From: Derxia lacustris
Lineage (GTDB): Bacteria; Pseudomonadota; Gammaproteobacteria; Burkholderiales; Burkholderiaceae_E
Length of the DNA: 64,000 bases
Assembly: GCF_002105195.1 (NCBI RefSeq)
Contig: NZ_MUHU01000007.1
Span: 62,001-126,000 of the forward strand
Direction: 5' to 3'
The notes under the pieces were generated by a model. It saw only the letters and a list, made by a program, of their open reading frames with translations. It did not search any database and was not told the origin of the DNA. Of the stretch, positions 9,858 through 18,331 are shown in pieces. Position numbers and translations under genes: made by a program. Numbering within the stretch: the stretch's first letter is position 1; each line of letters starts with the position of its first letter.

Positions 9858-11816
9858 ATGCGCAGGTCGATCGCCACTGTTTCGATCAGCGGCTCGCTCG
9901 AAGACAAGATGGAGTCGATCGCGCGCGCGCGCTTCGACGGCTTTGAAGTGTTCGAGAACGATCTGATCCACAGCGCGCTGTCGCCGCGTCGGATTGCGGC
10001 GCTCGCCGCCGATCTGGGTCTTGCCATCGATCTGTACCAGCCGTTCCGCGACCTGGATGCGGCCGACGACAAGCTGTTCCGCCGCAACCTCGACCGCGCC
10101 GAACGCAAGTTCGACCTGATGGGCGAGCTGGGCGCGACCATGATTCTCATCTGCTCCAACGTCTCGGCCAGCGCCTCGACCGACGATGCGCAGATTGCCG
10201 GCCAGCTCTATGAACTGGCCGAGCGCGCCGCCAAGCGCGGCATCCGTCTGGCCTATGAAAGCCTCGCCTGGGGCCGCCATGTGTGGGACTACCGCCATTC
10301 CTGGCGCCTGGTGCAGCAGGCCGATCATCCGCATCTCGGGCTCTGCCTCGACAGCTTCCACATCCTGTCGCGTGGGCTCGACCCGCGGCACATCGAAGAG
10401 ATTCCCGGCGAAAGCATCTTCTTTCTGCAACTGGCCGATGCGCCGCTGATGACGATGGACGTGCTCCAGTGGAGCCGGCATTACCGCTGCTTTCCGGGGC
10501 AGGGCGGCTTCGACATGCCGGCCTTCCTCGGCCATGTGCTGGCGGCCGGCTATGCCGGGCCGATGTCGCTCGAAATCTTCAACGACGTGTTCCGCGAGGC
10601 GCCGAACCGCGACACCACGCATGACGCGATGCGCTCGCTGCTGTGGCTGGAGGAGCAGGTGAAGCTGCGCCGCCCGGCGCCGTCCGCGGTCGCCGCAGAA
10701 GCGCCGCAAGCGCCGGCCAGCGCCGCGCGCGCCGCCGCCTTCAGCCGGGTCGAGCTGTTTGCGCCGCCGGCGCCGCCGCGCATCGACGGCACGGCCTTCG
10801 TCGAGTTCGCCGTCGACGACCGCACCCAGAGCGCGCTGTGCCGCGCCTTCGCCGCGCTCGGTTTCGAGCGCGCCGGCGTGCATCGCTCCAAGAACGTCAC
10901 GCTGTGGCGCCAGGGCGAGATCAATCTCGTGGTGAACAACGAGCCGGGCTCGTTCGCGAGCGAATTCTTCCAGCGCCATGGCCCGTCGATCTGCGCGATT
11001 GCGCTGCGCACCGACGACGGCCTGCGCGCCGTCAACCGCGCCCAGAGCTTTCATGTGCCGCGCTTCGAGGGCCGGGTCGGCCCGCACGAAACCACCATTC
11101 CGGCGGTGCGCGGCGTGGACGGCAGCATCCTCTACTTCGTGTCGAGCGAGCTGGAGCAGCGCGGCTTCTGGGATGCCGACTTCGTGCTCGCCGCATCCGC
11201 CGACACGGGCATCGGCCTTGGCACGCTCGACCATGTGGCCATCGCCGCGCCGATAGAAAACTTCGACAGCGCGGTGCTGTTCCAGCGCGCGGTGCTCGGG
11301 CTGGAGCCCGGCGACAGCCTGGAGCTGACCGATCCCTACGGCATGGTGCGCAGCCGCGCGCTCAGCAACGACGCGCGCACGCTGCGCATCGCGCTCAACG
11401 TGTCGCAAAGCCGCAGCACCGTCATCGCGCGCAGCGTCGACACGCTGCACGGCGCGGGCGTGCATCACCTCGCCTTCGACTGCGCCGACATCTTCGCCAG
11501 CGTGGCGGCGGCGCGCGAACGCGGGCTGGTCTTCCTCCACATCCCCGACAACTATTACGACGACCTGGTCGCGCGCTTCGATCTCGACGCGGCCTTTGTC
11601 GCGCGGCTGCGCGCGCTGCGCGTGCTCTACGACCGCGACCCGGCCGGCGGCGAATTCCTGCACGCCTACACGCCGATGTTCGAGCGCCGCTTCTTCTTCG
11701 AGCTGGTGCAGCGCATCGGCGGCTACGACGGCTACGGCGCCTCGAACGCGCCGGTGCGCATGGCAGCGCTTGCGCGCGACGTGGCCGGTCTGGTTTCGGC
11801 GCCGCTCGCCCGCTGA
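9858..11816 (+). CDS. quiC1: 3-dehydroshikimate dehydratase, two-domain (QuiC1 type)
   Basis: A 652-residue enzyme that dehydrates 3-dehydroshikimate to protocatechuate, the last step of quinate/shikimate catabolism. Residues 1-275 form a sugar-phosphate-isomerase-like TIM barrel with metal ligands E134, D165, Q191 and E239, the same positions I recall for Pseudomonas putida QuiC1. Residues about 310-652 form a 4-hydroxyphenylpyruvate-dioxygenase-like VOC domain with the motifs LDHVAIA, GVHHLAFD and FFELVQR that carry its His-His-Glu metal site. I chose the ATG at 9858 because GGAGG lies just before it and the residue numbering then matches; earlier in-frame ATGs fall in or near the terminator. 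It heads a run with a quinate/shikimate dehydrogenase and a second dehydratase-like gene. Confidence 0.92.
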   Translation: MRRSIATVSISGSLEDKMESIARARFDGFEVFENDLIHSALSPRRIAALAADLGLAIDLYQPFRDLDAADDKLFRRNLDRAERKFDLMGELGATMILICSNVSASASTDDAQIAGQLYELAERAAKRGIRLAYESLAWGRHVWDYRHSWRLVQQADHPHLGLCLDSFHILSRGLDPRHIEEIPGESIFFLQLADAPLMTMDVLQWSRHYRCFPGQGGFDMPAFLGHVLAAGYAGPMSLEIFNDVFREAPNRDTTHDAMRSLLWLEEQVKLRRPAPSAVAAEAPQAPASAARAAAFSRVELFAPPAPPRIDGTAFVEFAVDDRTQSALCRAFAALGFERAGVHRSKNVTLWRQGEINLVVNNEPGSFASEFFQRHGPSICAIALRTDDGLRAVNRAQSFHVPRFEGRVGPHETTIPAVRGVDGSILYFVSSELEQRGFWDADFVLAASADTGIGLGTLDHVAIAAPIENFDSAVLFQRAVLGLEPGDSLELTDPYGMVRSRALSNDARTLRIALNVSQSRSTVIARSVDTLHGAGVHHLAFDCADIFASVAAARERGLVFLHIPDNYYDDLVARFDLDAAFVARLRALRVLYDRDPAGGEFLHAYTPMFERRFFFELVQRIGGYDGYGASNAPVRMAALARDVAGLVSAPLAR

Positions 11817-11869
11817 TCCCGCACGACAACGATCCCTCCCGCCTTCCACGAACCGAACGGAGTTTCACC

Positions 11870-12736
11870 ATGCCCATCGGCGACCGTCCCCAGTTTCTCG
11901 CCGGCCTCATCGGCGCCGGCATCCAGCGCTCGCTCAGCCCCACGATGCACGAGCGCGAAGGCCAGGCCCAGGGCCTGAACTACCAGTACCGCATCCTCGA
12001 CATCGAGCAGCTCGGCCTCACGCCGGCCGACCTGCCCAAGCTGCTGGAAGCCGCCAAGCTCATGGGTTTCGGCGGGCTCAATGTCACGCACCCGTGCAAG
12101 CAGGCGGTCATTCCGCATCTCGACGAGCTGTCGCCCGACGCGGCGGCGCTCGGCGCGGTCAATACCGTGGTCATCAAGGACGGCCGCACCGTCGGCCACA
12201 ACACCGACTGGTGGGGCTTCGCCGAAGGCTTCAAGCGCGGCCTGCCCGGCGCCAAGCTCGACCGCGCGGTGCAGCTCGGCGCCGGCGGCGCGGGCGCGGC
12301 GGTGGCGCATGCGGCGCTCACGCTCGGCGTCGGCCGGCTCGCCATCTTCGACATGGACCCGACGCGCGCCGCCCGGCTCGCCGAGGAACTCTGCGCCCGC
12401 TTCGGCGCCGGCCGCGCCATCGGCGGCACGTCGCTGCCCGAGGAAATGGCCGCGACCGACGGCCTGATCCATTGCACGCCCACCGGCATGACCGCCCATC
12501 CCGGCCTGCCGCTCGATGCGGCGCTGCTGCGGCCGGAAATCTGGGTCTCGGAGATCGTCTACTTCCCGCTCGAAACCGAGTTGCTCGCCACCGCGCGCAA
12601 GCTCGGCTGCAAGGTGGTCAGCGGTGGCGGCATGGCGGTGTTCCAGGCGGTCGGCGCGTTCCAGCATTTCACCGGGCTGGAGGCGAATGCCGACCGCATG
12701 CTGGCGCACTTCGAGGAACTGCAAGCCGCCCGGTGA
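11870..12736 (+). CDS. Quinate/shikimate dehydrogenase (AroE family, probably NAD-dependent)
   Basis: A 288-residue AroE-family dehydrogenase that should oxidise quinate to 3-dehydroquinate or shikimate to 3-dehydroshikimate. The carboxylate-binding S21-L22-S23, catalytic K77 (NVTHPCKQ) and D113 (GHNTDWWGF) are all present. The nucleotide loop is GAGGAGAAVAHA, with an acidic FDMDPTRAARL segment after the second strand. An aspartate there favours NAD over NADP, which fits a catabolic enzyme rather than biosynthetic AroE. GGAG lies 7 bases before the ATG. It follows quiC1 by 53 bases, whose enzyme would consume the product. Resembles QsuD of Corynebacterium by motif; quinate versus shikimate preference is not readable. 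Confidence 0.87.
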   Translation: MPIGDRPQFLAGLIGAGIQRSLSPTMHEREGQAQGLNYQYRILDIEQLGLTPADLPKLLEAAKLMGFGGLNVTHPCKQAVIPHLDELSPDAAALGAVNTVVIKDGRTVGHNTDWWGFAEGFKRGLPGAKLDRAVQLGAGGAGAAVAHAALTLGVGRLAIFDMDPTRAARLAEELCARFGAGRAIGGTSLPEEMAATDGLIHCTPTGMTAHPGLPLDAALLRPEIWVSEIVYFPLETELLATARKLGCKVVSGGGMAVFQAVGAFQHFTGLEANADRMLAHFEELQAAR

Positions 12737-12809
12737 CAGGGCCGCAGCAAGCGGATTCAATGACGGCTTCGGCGCGCATGCCAACCGCACAACCCAGCAG
12801 GGGCCAGCA

Positions 12810-13646
12810 ATGATTTCGTCCAATGTCTGCATCGATACCGTCGCGCTCGGCGGCACGCTCGATGCCAAGCTCGCGGCCATCGCCGAGGCGGGCTTCAAGT
12901 CGGTGATGGTCTGGGGCAACGACCTCATGAGCGAGCCGGGCGGCGTCAAGCTCGCGGCGCGCAAGATCCGCGACTCGGGGCTGCAAGTGGCCGGCTTCCA
13001 GCTGCTGCGCAACATCGAGGCGGTCGAGCAGCATCTGGTCGATTACAAGATCGACCTCGCGCGCTCGCTGTTCGGAATGATGGAAGCGGTCGGCACCGAT
13101 CTGCTGCTGGTGTCGTCCGGCGCCTCGGCGCGCGGCCTGCGCGACATTGCCACCGTGGGCGCGCGGCTGCGCATGCTGGCCGAACTCGGCGATGCCATCG
13201 GCGCGCGCATCGCCTACGAGGCGCTGTCCTGGGGCGGCTTCGTCGACAACTACGAACTGGCCTGGGACGCGGTGCGCGCCGCCGACCATGAGCGCGTCGG
13301 CCTCATCGTCGATTCCTTCCACACGCTGGCGCGGCATCACGCGCTGGAGCCGCTGCGAAAGATTCCCGCCGACCGCATCTTCATGGTGCAGCTGTCGGAT
13401 GGCGCCTGGGATGCGCTGAGCGAAGTCGACGATCTCATCGAGAGCGCGCGCCATCGGCGCATCTTTCCGCAGGACGGCCAGCACAGTTTCGAGATGCAGC
13501 AGCTGATCGGCGTGCTGAAGGACATCGGCTTCACGGGGCCGTATGCGATCGAGATCTTCAACGACGAGTACCGGCACCTGGCGCCGGAGCTGGTGACGCA
13601 GAAGGCGGCGCAGACGGCGGCGTGGTTAAGGCCGTTGATTGGGTGA
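12810..13646 (+). CDS. TIM-barrel 3-dehydroshikimate dehydratase-like protein (single domain)
   Basis: A 278-residue xylose-isomerase-like TIM barrel. It resembles the N-terminal half of the QuiC1 protein two genes upstream and keeps the matching metal ligands: E137 (IAYEALSWGG), D168 (GLIVDSFHT), Q194 (FMVQLSDG) and E248 (YAIEIFND). It lacks the dioxygenase-like second domain, as in single-domain fungal and AsbF-type dehydratases. The likely role is dehydration of 3-dehydroshikimate or a close analogue; related isomerases or epimerases are the alternative. It follows the dehydrogenase by 73 bases with a modest AGGGG ribosome binding site and is probably in the same operon. Confidence 0.75.
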   Translation: MISSNVCIDTVALGGTLDAKLAAIAEAGFKSVMVWGNDLMSEPGGVKLAARKIRDSGLQVAGFQLLRNIEAVEQHLVDYKIDLARSLFGMMEAVGTDLLLVSSGASARGLRDIATVGARLRMLAELGDAIGARIAYEALSWGGFVDNYELAWDAVRAADHERVGLIVDSFHTLARHHALEPLRKIPADRIFMVQLSDGAWDALSEVDDLIESARHRRIFPQDGQHSFEMQQLIGVLKDIGFTGPYAIEIFNDEYRHLAPELVTQKAAQTAAWLRPLIG

Positions 13647-13657
13647 GGGCGGGAACG

Positions 13658-13718
13658 GAACATGTCGCCGTCGGCGACATGTTCGAATGACGTGTCGCCA
13701 AAATAGAAGACGGCGACA
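13658..13718 (+). promoter_or_regulatory. Inverted-repeat operator upstream of the Fic remnant
   Basis: GAACATGTCGCC and its exact complement flank a 3-base centre at 13658-13684. A second pair, TGTCGCC at 13693-13699 and GGCGACA at 13712-13718, shares the same core and its right arm runs into the ATG of the Fic N-terminal frame. The arrangement of four TGTCGCC/GGCGACA half-sites looks like an autoregulatory operator. No T-tract follows the first hairpin, so it is a poor terminator. No Shine-Dalgarno sequence precedes the ATG. Confidence 0.6.
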
Positions 13719-14248
13719 TGACGTGGTCTCGCTGCGCCGATCCCGAGCCCGCATCCCATGCCAACCCCGAGACTCTCTGGCGGCCTGATCGCCCCTGCAA
13801 CCAGCTTCCGCCCTTGCCGCCCGCGCAGGAGGTGCTGCGGGCTTGCATTGCCGCGCGCGCGGCGCTGGCCGAGCTGAAGCAGGCCGCCGAGCTGATTCCC
13901 AATCAGACGATGCTCATCGACACGATCCCGCTGCTGGAAGCCAAGGACAGCTCCGAGATCGAGAACATCGTCACCACCACCGACATGCTGTTCCAGCATG
14001 CCCAGGCCGACGGGACGGCCGATCACGCCACCAAGGAGGCGCTGCACCAGGGCTTCCAGTCGCTCAAGACGCGGCCGCTCTGCACCGGCACCACGGTGGA
14101 AATCTGCCGCACCCTCAAGGGCGCTGGCATGGACATCCGCCGCACGCCGGGCACCCAGGTCGCCAACGACCGCAGCGGCGAAATCATCTACACGCCGCCC
14201 GAAGGCGAGCGGCAATTGCGCGAGCTGCTGGCCAACTGGGCGACGTGA
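13718..14248 (+). pseudogene. Fic-family protein remnant, N-terminal domain (catalytic core deleted)
   Basis: The 176-residue frame matches the N-terminal part of class II Fic adenylyltransferases: [25 protein letters not shown] and the block [13 protein letters not shown]. It keeps the inhibitory helix motif S78-x3-E82-N83 (SSEIEN), which normally blocks ATP binding. Just after LANW the frame ends. The HPFxDGNGRxGR catalytic loop that should follow, in a segment of roughly 70-80 residues by memory of the family, is absent. A smaller in-frame loss also seems present at [13 protein letters not shown]. The following frame encodes the C-terminal part. AMP transfer cannot occur without the core. 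The piece is either decay or a retained regulatory fragment. Confidence 0.82.
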
Positions 14249-14637
14249 CGCGCCGGCAGGACTGGGAGCCGTGGGTGCTGTTCATGCTGCAAGCGGTGGA
14301 GGCCACCTCGGGCTGGACCACGGCCAAGATCGGCGCCATCCGCCGGCTGGCCGAGCAGACCGCTGAAACGGCGCGCGGTCGTCTGCCCAAGATCTACAGC
14401 CGCGAGCTGGTCGACGTGATCTTCGAGCAGCCGTATTGCCGCATCGGCAATCTGGTCGAGAAGGAGGTGGCGCAGCGCCAGGCGGCGTCGCGCCATCTCA
14501 AGGATCTGGTCGGCATCGGCGTGCTGCGCGAGATGCAGCTGGGCAAGGAGAAGCTGTTCATCCACCTCAGGCTGATGCAGCTGCTGACGCGCGACAGCAA
14601 TGATGTCGCTCCGTTGCTGCCTGCGCCGGTGCCTTGA
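14245..14637 (+). pseudogene. Fic-family protein remnant, C-terminal winged-helix part
   Basis: This frame continues the same Fic protein after the missing core: DWEPWVLFMLQAVE, the helix region LPKIYSRELVDVIF and a winged-helix segment ending in LGKEKLFIHLRLMQLL. Such C-terminal domains bind DNA in this Fic subfamily. A GTG at 14245 overlaps the stop of the N-terminal piece (GTGA), so it could be translated by coupling as a 130-residue protein. The deletion and the change of frame coincide at about 14238-14245. Whether it is expressed is unknown. The intact domain next to preserved upstream palindromes leaves autoregulation possible. Confidence 0.75.
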
Positions 14638-14704
14638 ACCATGCCGGCACGCGCCGGCCAGGCTTGCGATCGTGCAGCCGCCTTCGAAGGTCCATCCCTC
14701 AAAT

Positions 14705-14744
14705 GCAAGAGAGCCCGACCGGTTTTACCGTCGGGCTCTCTTGC
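14705..14744. terminator. Bidirectional terminator hairpin
   Basis: A perfect 15-base-pair stem, GCAAGAGAGCCCGAC and its complement, has a 10-base loop (CGGTTTTACC). It lies between the converging Fic remnant and MHS transporter genes and probably ends transcription from both sides. T-tracts are short on either strand, so efficiency is uncertain. Confidence 0.72.
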
Positions 14745-14775
14745 TTCGTCCGCCGGGCGGCGGACTCAGGTCACG

Positions 14776-16182
14776 TCAAACCGACCGCTTCGCCATCCGC
14801 GAATCCATGATGCTGCGCTCGCGCGTCCGCTGATACTCGCGCTGCTCGACCGGCACGGCATTGGGATTGCCCAGCTCGCTCATCGGCACGCGGAAGGTTT
14901 CGCGGGCGCTCCAGGCGGCGGTGGCGGCAACCGCGCAGATCAGCAGCGTGAGCGAGCCGATCATCATCGGGATGTCGGTGGCTCCGGGCGGCGCGACCGT
15001 GGCGAAGATGGCCGGCAGCATCGCGGTCAGCGCGGTGCCCACGTTCTGCGAGATGGCCATCGCCGAGACGCGGGTGCGGGTCGGGAACAGCTCGGGATAG
15101 AAGCTCGGGAACACCGCGTTGTAGCCCTGGTAGACCACGCCCCACATCAGCAGCGACATCACGATGGCCAGCGCCTCGCTGTGGATGCTGATCGCGTACA
15201 GATAGCCGAAGGACAGCAGGCCCGAGGCCAGCGCGCCGACGATGATCGGCGGGCGGCGACCGATCTTGTCCGACAGGTTGCCGACCATCGGGATCACCAG
15301 CACGGCCAGGATGTTGCCGAGCACCGGAATCCACAGATAGATGTCCTTGCTGAAGCCGATGCCGTAGCCGGGCTGCACCGCATAGGCCGCGCCGAAGATC
15401 GAGGTGACGACCGGGATCACGTTCATCAGCGCCATGCAGACCACGCGCAGCATGTCGGCCCAGCTGTTGCGGAAGGCTTCGACCACCGGCGCCTTGGGCA
15501 CGGCGCCCTTCTTGTCCTCGGCAGCGAAGGCCGGGGTTTCCTCGACTTCGCGACGGATGATGTAGCCCGCGACGATCACGAAGAAGCTGAGCAGGAAGGG
15601 CACGCGCCAGCCCCAGGTGTTGAAGTCCTCGGCCGGCAGAAAGTGCGCGATCGGCAGGAACACGGCGGCGGCCAGGATCTGGCCGGCCTGCACGCCCTGC
15701 AGCGTAAAGCTCGAGAAGAAGCCACGGCGGCCAAACGGCGCGTGTTCAAGAATCATCGAGCTGGCGCCGGAGATTTCACCGGCGACTGCAAACCCTTGCA
15801 CCAGGCGGATGACGACCAGCAGCGCCGGGGCCAGCCAGCCCACTTGCGCATAGGTCGGCAGCAGGCCGACGGCCATGGTCGAGAAGCCCATCAGGAACAT
15901 GCACATGATGAGCACCTGCTTGCGGCCGTGGGTGTCGCCCCAGTGACCGAGCACGAAGGCGCCGATGGGGCGGGCGACATAGCCCACGCCATAGGTGGCA
16001 AGCGACGCGATGATCGCGACCTTGGGGTCGGTCGACGGGAAGAAGATCTGCGGAAAGATCAGCGACGCGGCGGTCGCGTAGATGAAGAAGTCGTAGTACT
16101 CGAGCGCCGAGCCGATCCAGCCGCTGGCGGTCGCCTTCTTCGCTTGCCCGCCGTGCGGCGGGCGTTCCGTGGTGCTTGCCAT
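14776..16182 (-). CDS. MHS-family MFS transporter (ShiA-like, probable shikimate/quinate or aromatic acid symporter)
   Basis: A 468-residue proton symporter of the metabolite:H+ symporter (MHS) branch of the major facilitator superfamily. It opens with the MHS hallmark GSALEYYDFFIYATAASLIF, carries the loop motif GHWGDTHGRKQVL between helices 2 and 3, and has 12 predicted helices. The ATG at 16182 is preceded by GGAG at 7 bases; in-frame codons further up have no family homology. It converges on the quinate/shikimate genes, so shikimate, quinate or a related ring acid is the natural guess (ShiA is the known MHS shikimate carrier). Dicarboxylate or proline-type substrates cannot be excluded. 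Confidence 0.87.
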   Translation of the reverse strand: MASTTERPPHGGQAKKATASGWIGSALEYYDFFIYATAASLIFPQIFFPSTDPKVAIIASLATYGVGYVARPIGAFVLGHWGDTHGRKQVLIMCMFLMGFSTMAVGLLPTYAQVGWLAPALLVVIRLVQGFAVAGEISGASSMILEHAPFGRRGFFSSFTLQGVQAGQILAAAVFLPIAHFLPAEDFNTWGWRVPFLLSFFVIVAGYIIRREVEETPAFAAEDKKGAVPKAPVVEAFRNSWADMLRVVCMALMNVIPVVTSIFGAAYAVQPGYGIGFSKDIYLWIPVLGNILAVLVIPMVGNLSDKIGRRPPIIVGALASGLLSFGYLYAISIHSEALAIVMSLLMWGVVYQGYNAVFPSFYPELFPTRTRVSAMAISQNVGTALTAMLPAIFATVAPPGATDIPMMIGSLTLLICAVAATAAWSARETFRVPMSELGNPNAVPVEQREYQRTRERSIMDSRMAKRSV

Positions 16183-16567
16183 TTGAGTCTCCAATCCCGG
16201 GTTTTGCGTGCTCCGATTCGTCGGCCCTGCGGCCGGTCGATCGGACCTTGTTGATTGATGCGCCGCCAGCTTCCCTGAATCTTTTGCAGCCCGGCATCCG
16301 AAGGAACCACCCTGGCCAAACCGGTTTCGGACAGGGCGGGAGTCGGACTGCAAAGCTCTTGGATCAAGGCCGAGCGTTGCGCGGGTCGGTCAAAGCGAGC
16401 TTCCTTGACCGGGCGCAACGCCGTAATTCGACGTCGGCAGCGCAGGCTAGGCAGCGACTGCAAGCCGGGCAATCGGGCGTGCGCGATATTCGCGCGCTTG
16501 CGTTCGATGATTGCGCGGATCGCGGGTCGCCCCTGAGCCGGCAAAAACCACGCTTTGGCCGGGCGCT
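16183..16567. promoter_or_regulatory. Intergenic region upstream of the MHS transporter
   Basis: A gap of 385 bases without a convincing gene lies between the flavoprotein stop and the transporter start, both on the minus strand. It holds the transporter's ribosome binding site, the proposed promoter at 16444-16472 and a dyad GCGCGA-TAT-TCGCGC at 16481-16495 just upstream of it, a possible activator or repressor site. The predicted leader is about 250 bases, unusually long; I see no recognisable riboswitch in it. Confidence 0.5.
16444..16472 (-). promoter_or_regulatory. Probable sigma-70 promoter of the MHS transporter
   Basis: On the minus strand TTGCCC is separated by 17 bases from TAGCCT. 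The 16-base sequence GCGCAGGCTAGGCAGC covering the -10 region (plus-strand 16440-16455) is identical to that in the proposed pobA promoter at 60843-60858. No transcript data are available. Confidence 0.45.
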
Positions 16568-18310
16568 TCAGGCCGGGCTGGGCTCGCTGCGGGCGGCGGC
16601 GGCCGGGTTGGCGACGGCCGGATCGGGCAGGGCGGCGATGCCGGCCGCATGGTGGGCCGCGAGCCAGCCAAAGGTCATCGCGGGGCCGAGCGTGATGCCG
16701 CCCGAGGGATAGCGCCCGCCCATCACGCTGGCGGCGTCGTTGCCGCTGGCATAGAGGCCGGCAATGGGCTGGTCGGCACCGTCGAGCACGCGCGCCTGGG
16801 CGTCGGTGCGCAGGCCGGCAAAGCTGCCGAGGCTGCCGGCGACGACCTTCACCGCGTAGTACGGGCCGGTTTCCAGCGGCGCGACGCAGGGATTGGGCGC
16901 CTGCTCGGGATCGCCGCCGGCGCGGTTGTAGGGCGTGTTGCCGCGCTCGTAGGCCGGATCGCTGCCGGCGCGCGCATGGCGGTTGTAGTCGGCCACGGTG
17001 GCTGCGAGGCCGGCCGGATCGATGCCGCAGGCGCGCGCGAGTGCGTCGAGCGTGGCGCCGGTTTTCAGATAGCCGCTGCGCAGATGGGCGCCGACCGGCA
17101 TCGGCGCCGGCTTGACCGCGCCCAGGCCCCAGCGGCGCAGAAAGCGCCGGTCGCAGATGAGCCAGGCCTCGGCCGGTGCGCCGGCCGGCAGCGCGCGCAT
17201 CAGGCCGAGCATGAAGTCGTAATAGGAGTCGGCCTCGTTGACGAAGCGCCGGCCCTGCGCGGTGACGGCGATCAGCCCGGGCTTGGTGCGCTCGATCAGA
17301 TGCGGGAAATGGCCGGCGCTGCCGTCGCCGCGCGGCACCAGCGACACCGGCGCCCAGGCCATCGGCTGGGCCAGATCGCGCGCGACTGCGCCGCCGGCCG
17401 CTTCGCCAAGGCGCAGGCCGTCGCCGGTATTGCTTGGCGGCGCGGCCGACCAGTGCCGGCCGTCGCCGGGCAGCAGCTCGCGCAGCCGGCGCGGATCGCG
17501 CGGAAAGCCGCCGCAGGCCAGCACCACGCCGCGCCGGGCGCGGATCTCGACCGGGCCGCGCGGGCTGTCGACGACGGCGCCGGTCACGGCCGCGTCGGCC
17601 GTGGTCAGCCGCAGCACCGGGCTGGCCAGCCGCAGCTCCACGCCCAGATCGAAGGCCGATTGCGCGAGCCGCGCGACCAGCGCATTGCCGTTGACCAGAT
17701 GCAGCCCGCGCCCGTGCAGCGCCACATCCTTCAGATGGCGCAGCACGCGCCGGGTCACGTAGGCCAGCGACTTGAGCGAGCGCTGCGACTGGAAGAAGTG
17801 CCGCAGATCGGCGCCCGACGCGATGCCCATGCCCCAGAGCGTGGTGAGGTCGAGCGGCGGCTTGAGCTGATGGATGCGCGCGCCCAGCTCGCGGCCGTCG
17901 AAGGGCGCGGCGCAGACCGAGCGGCCGCCGGTCGCCGCGCCCGGCGTATGGCCGTGGAAGTCGGGCATGCGATTGCCGTCGATGAATTGCACCCGGGTGC
18001 GGCGGCGGAAGAACTCGACCATCGCCGGGCCGGCGGCGAGAAAGGCGTGCACCTTCGCTTCATCGAAATGCGCGCCGAGTTCATGCCGCAGATAGGCCAG
18101 CGGCACCGCCGGATCTTCATCGATGCCGGCGTCGCGCGCGAGCGGATTGCGCGGAATCCACATCCAGCCGCCCGACCATGCCGTGGTGCCGCCGAACTGC
18201 GGCTCCTTCTCGACCACGATCACCTTCAGGCCGAGCGCGGCGGCGGTCACGGCCGCCGAGAGCCCGCCGGCCCCCGAGCCGACGACGAGCAGGTCACAGA
18301 CGAGGGGCAT
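16568..18310 (-). CDS. KstD-like FAD-dependent dehydrogenase (fumarate reductase/ketosteroid dehydrogenase family), copy 1
   Basis: A 580-residue flavoprotein of the succinate dehydrogenase/fumarate reductase superfamily, closest by motifs to 3-ketosteroid delta-1-dehydrogenases, which put C=C bonds next to ring ketones. The FAD-binding VVGSGAGGLSAAVTAA is near residue 8, GGTTAWSGGWMWIP near 40, and the C-terminal FAD loop GRYPSGGITLGPAMTFG near 545. AAGGAG precedes the ATG. It lies 21 bases after an IclR gene on the same strand and back-to-back with the AroE-like/flavoprotein pair, so one regulator may serve both. Copy 3 at 40391-42100 shares its GGWMW and NPLAxxAGIDEDP segments. A steroid substrate is unlikely here; an oxo-cyclohexane carboxylate or similar ring ketone is my inference. 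Confidence 0.82.
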   Translation of the reverse strand: MPLVCDLLVVGSGAGGLSAAVTAAALGLKVIVVEKEPQFGGTTAWSGGWMWIPRNPLARDAGIDEDPAVPLAYLRHELGAHFDEAKVHAFLAAGPAMVEFFRRRTRVQFIDGNRMPDFHGHTPGAATGGRSVCAAPFDGRELGARIHQLKPPLDLTTLWGMGIASGADLRHFFQSQRSLKSLAYVTRRVLRHLKDVALHGRGLHLVNGNALVARLAQSAFDLGVELRLASPVLRLTTADAAVTGAVVDSPRGPVEIRARRGVVLACGGFPRDPRRLRELLPGDGRHWSAAPPSNTGDGLRLGEAAGGAVARDLAQPMAWAPVSLVPRGDGSAGHFPHLIERTKPGLIAVTAQGRRFVNEADSYYDFMLGLMRALPAGAPAEAWLICDRRFLRRWGLGAVKPAPMPVGAHLRSGYLKTGATLDALARACGIDPAGLAATVADYNRHARAGSDPAYERGNTPYNRAGGDPEQAPNPCVAPLETGPYYAVKVVAGSLGSFAGLRTDAQARVLDGADQPIAGLYASGNDAASVMGGRYPSGGITLGPAMTFGWLAAHHAAGIAALPDPAVANPAAAARSEPSPA

Positions 18311-18331
18311 GGCGGTTCTCCTTCAGGCCAA

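Noticed and set aside
13718..14637. A functional toxin-antitoxin Fic module
   Set aside because: The catalytic HPFxDGNGR loop is absent in every frame of the locus and no separate antitoxin gene is adjacent.
16568..18310. Steroid catabolism as the role of the KstD-like flavoproteins
   Set aside because: No other steroid-degradation gene (kshA, hsa, kstR) is in the window; all neighbours belong to hydroaromatic or aromatic acid metabolism.
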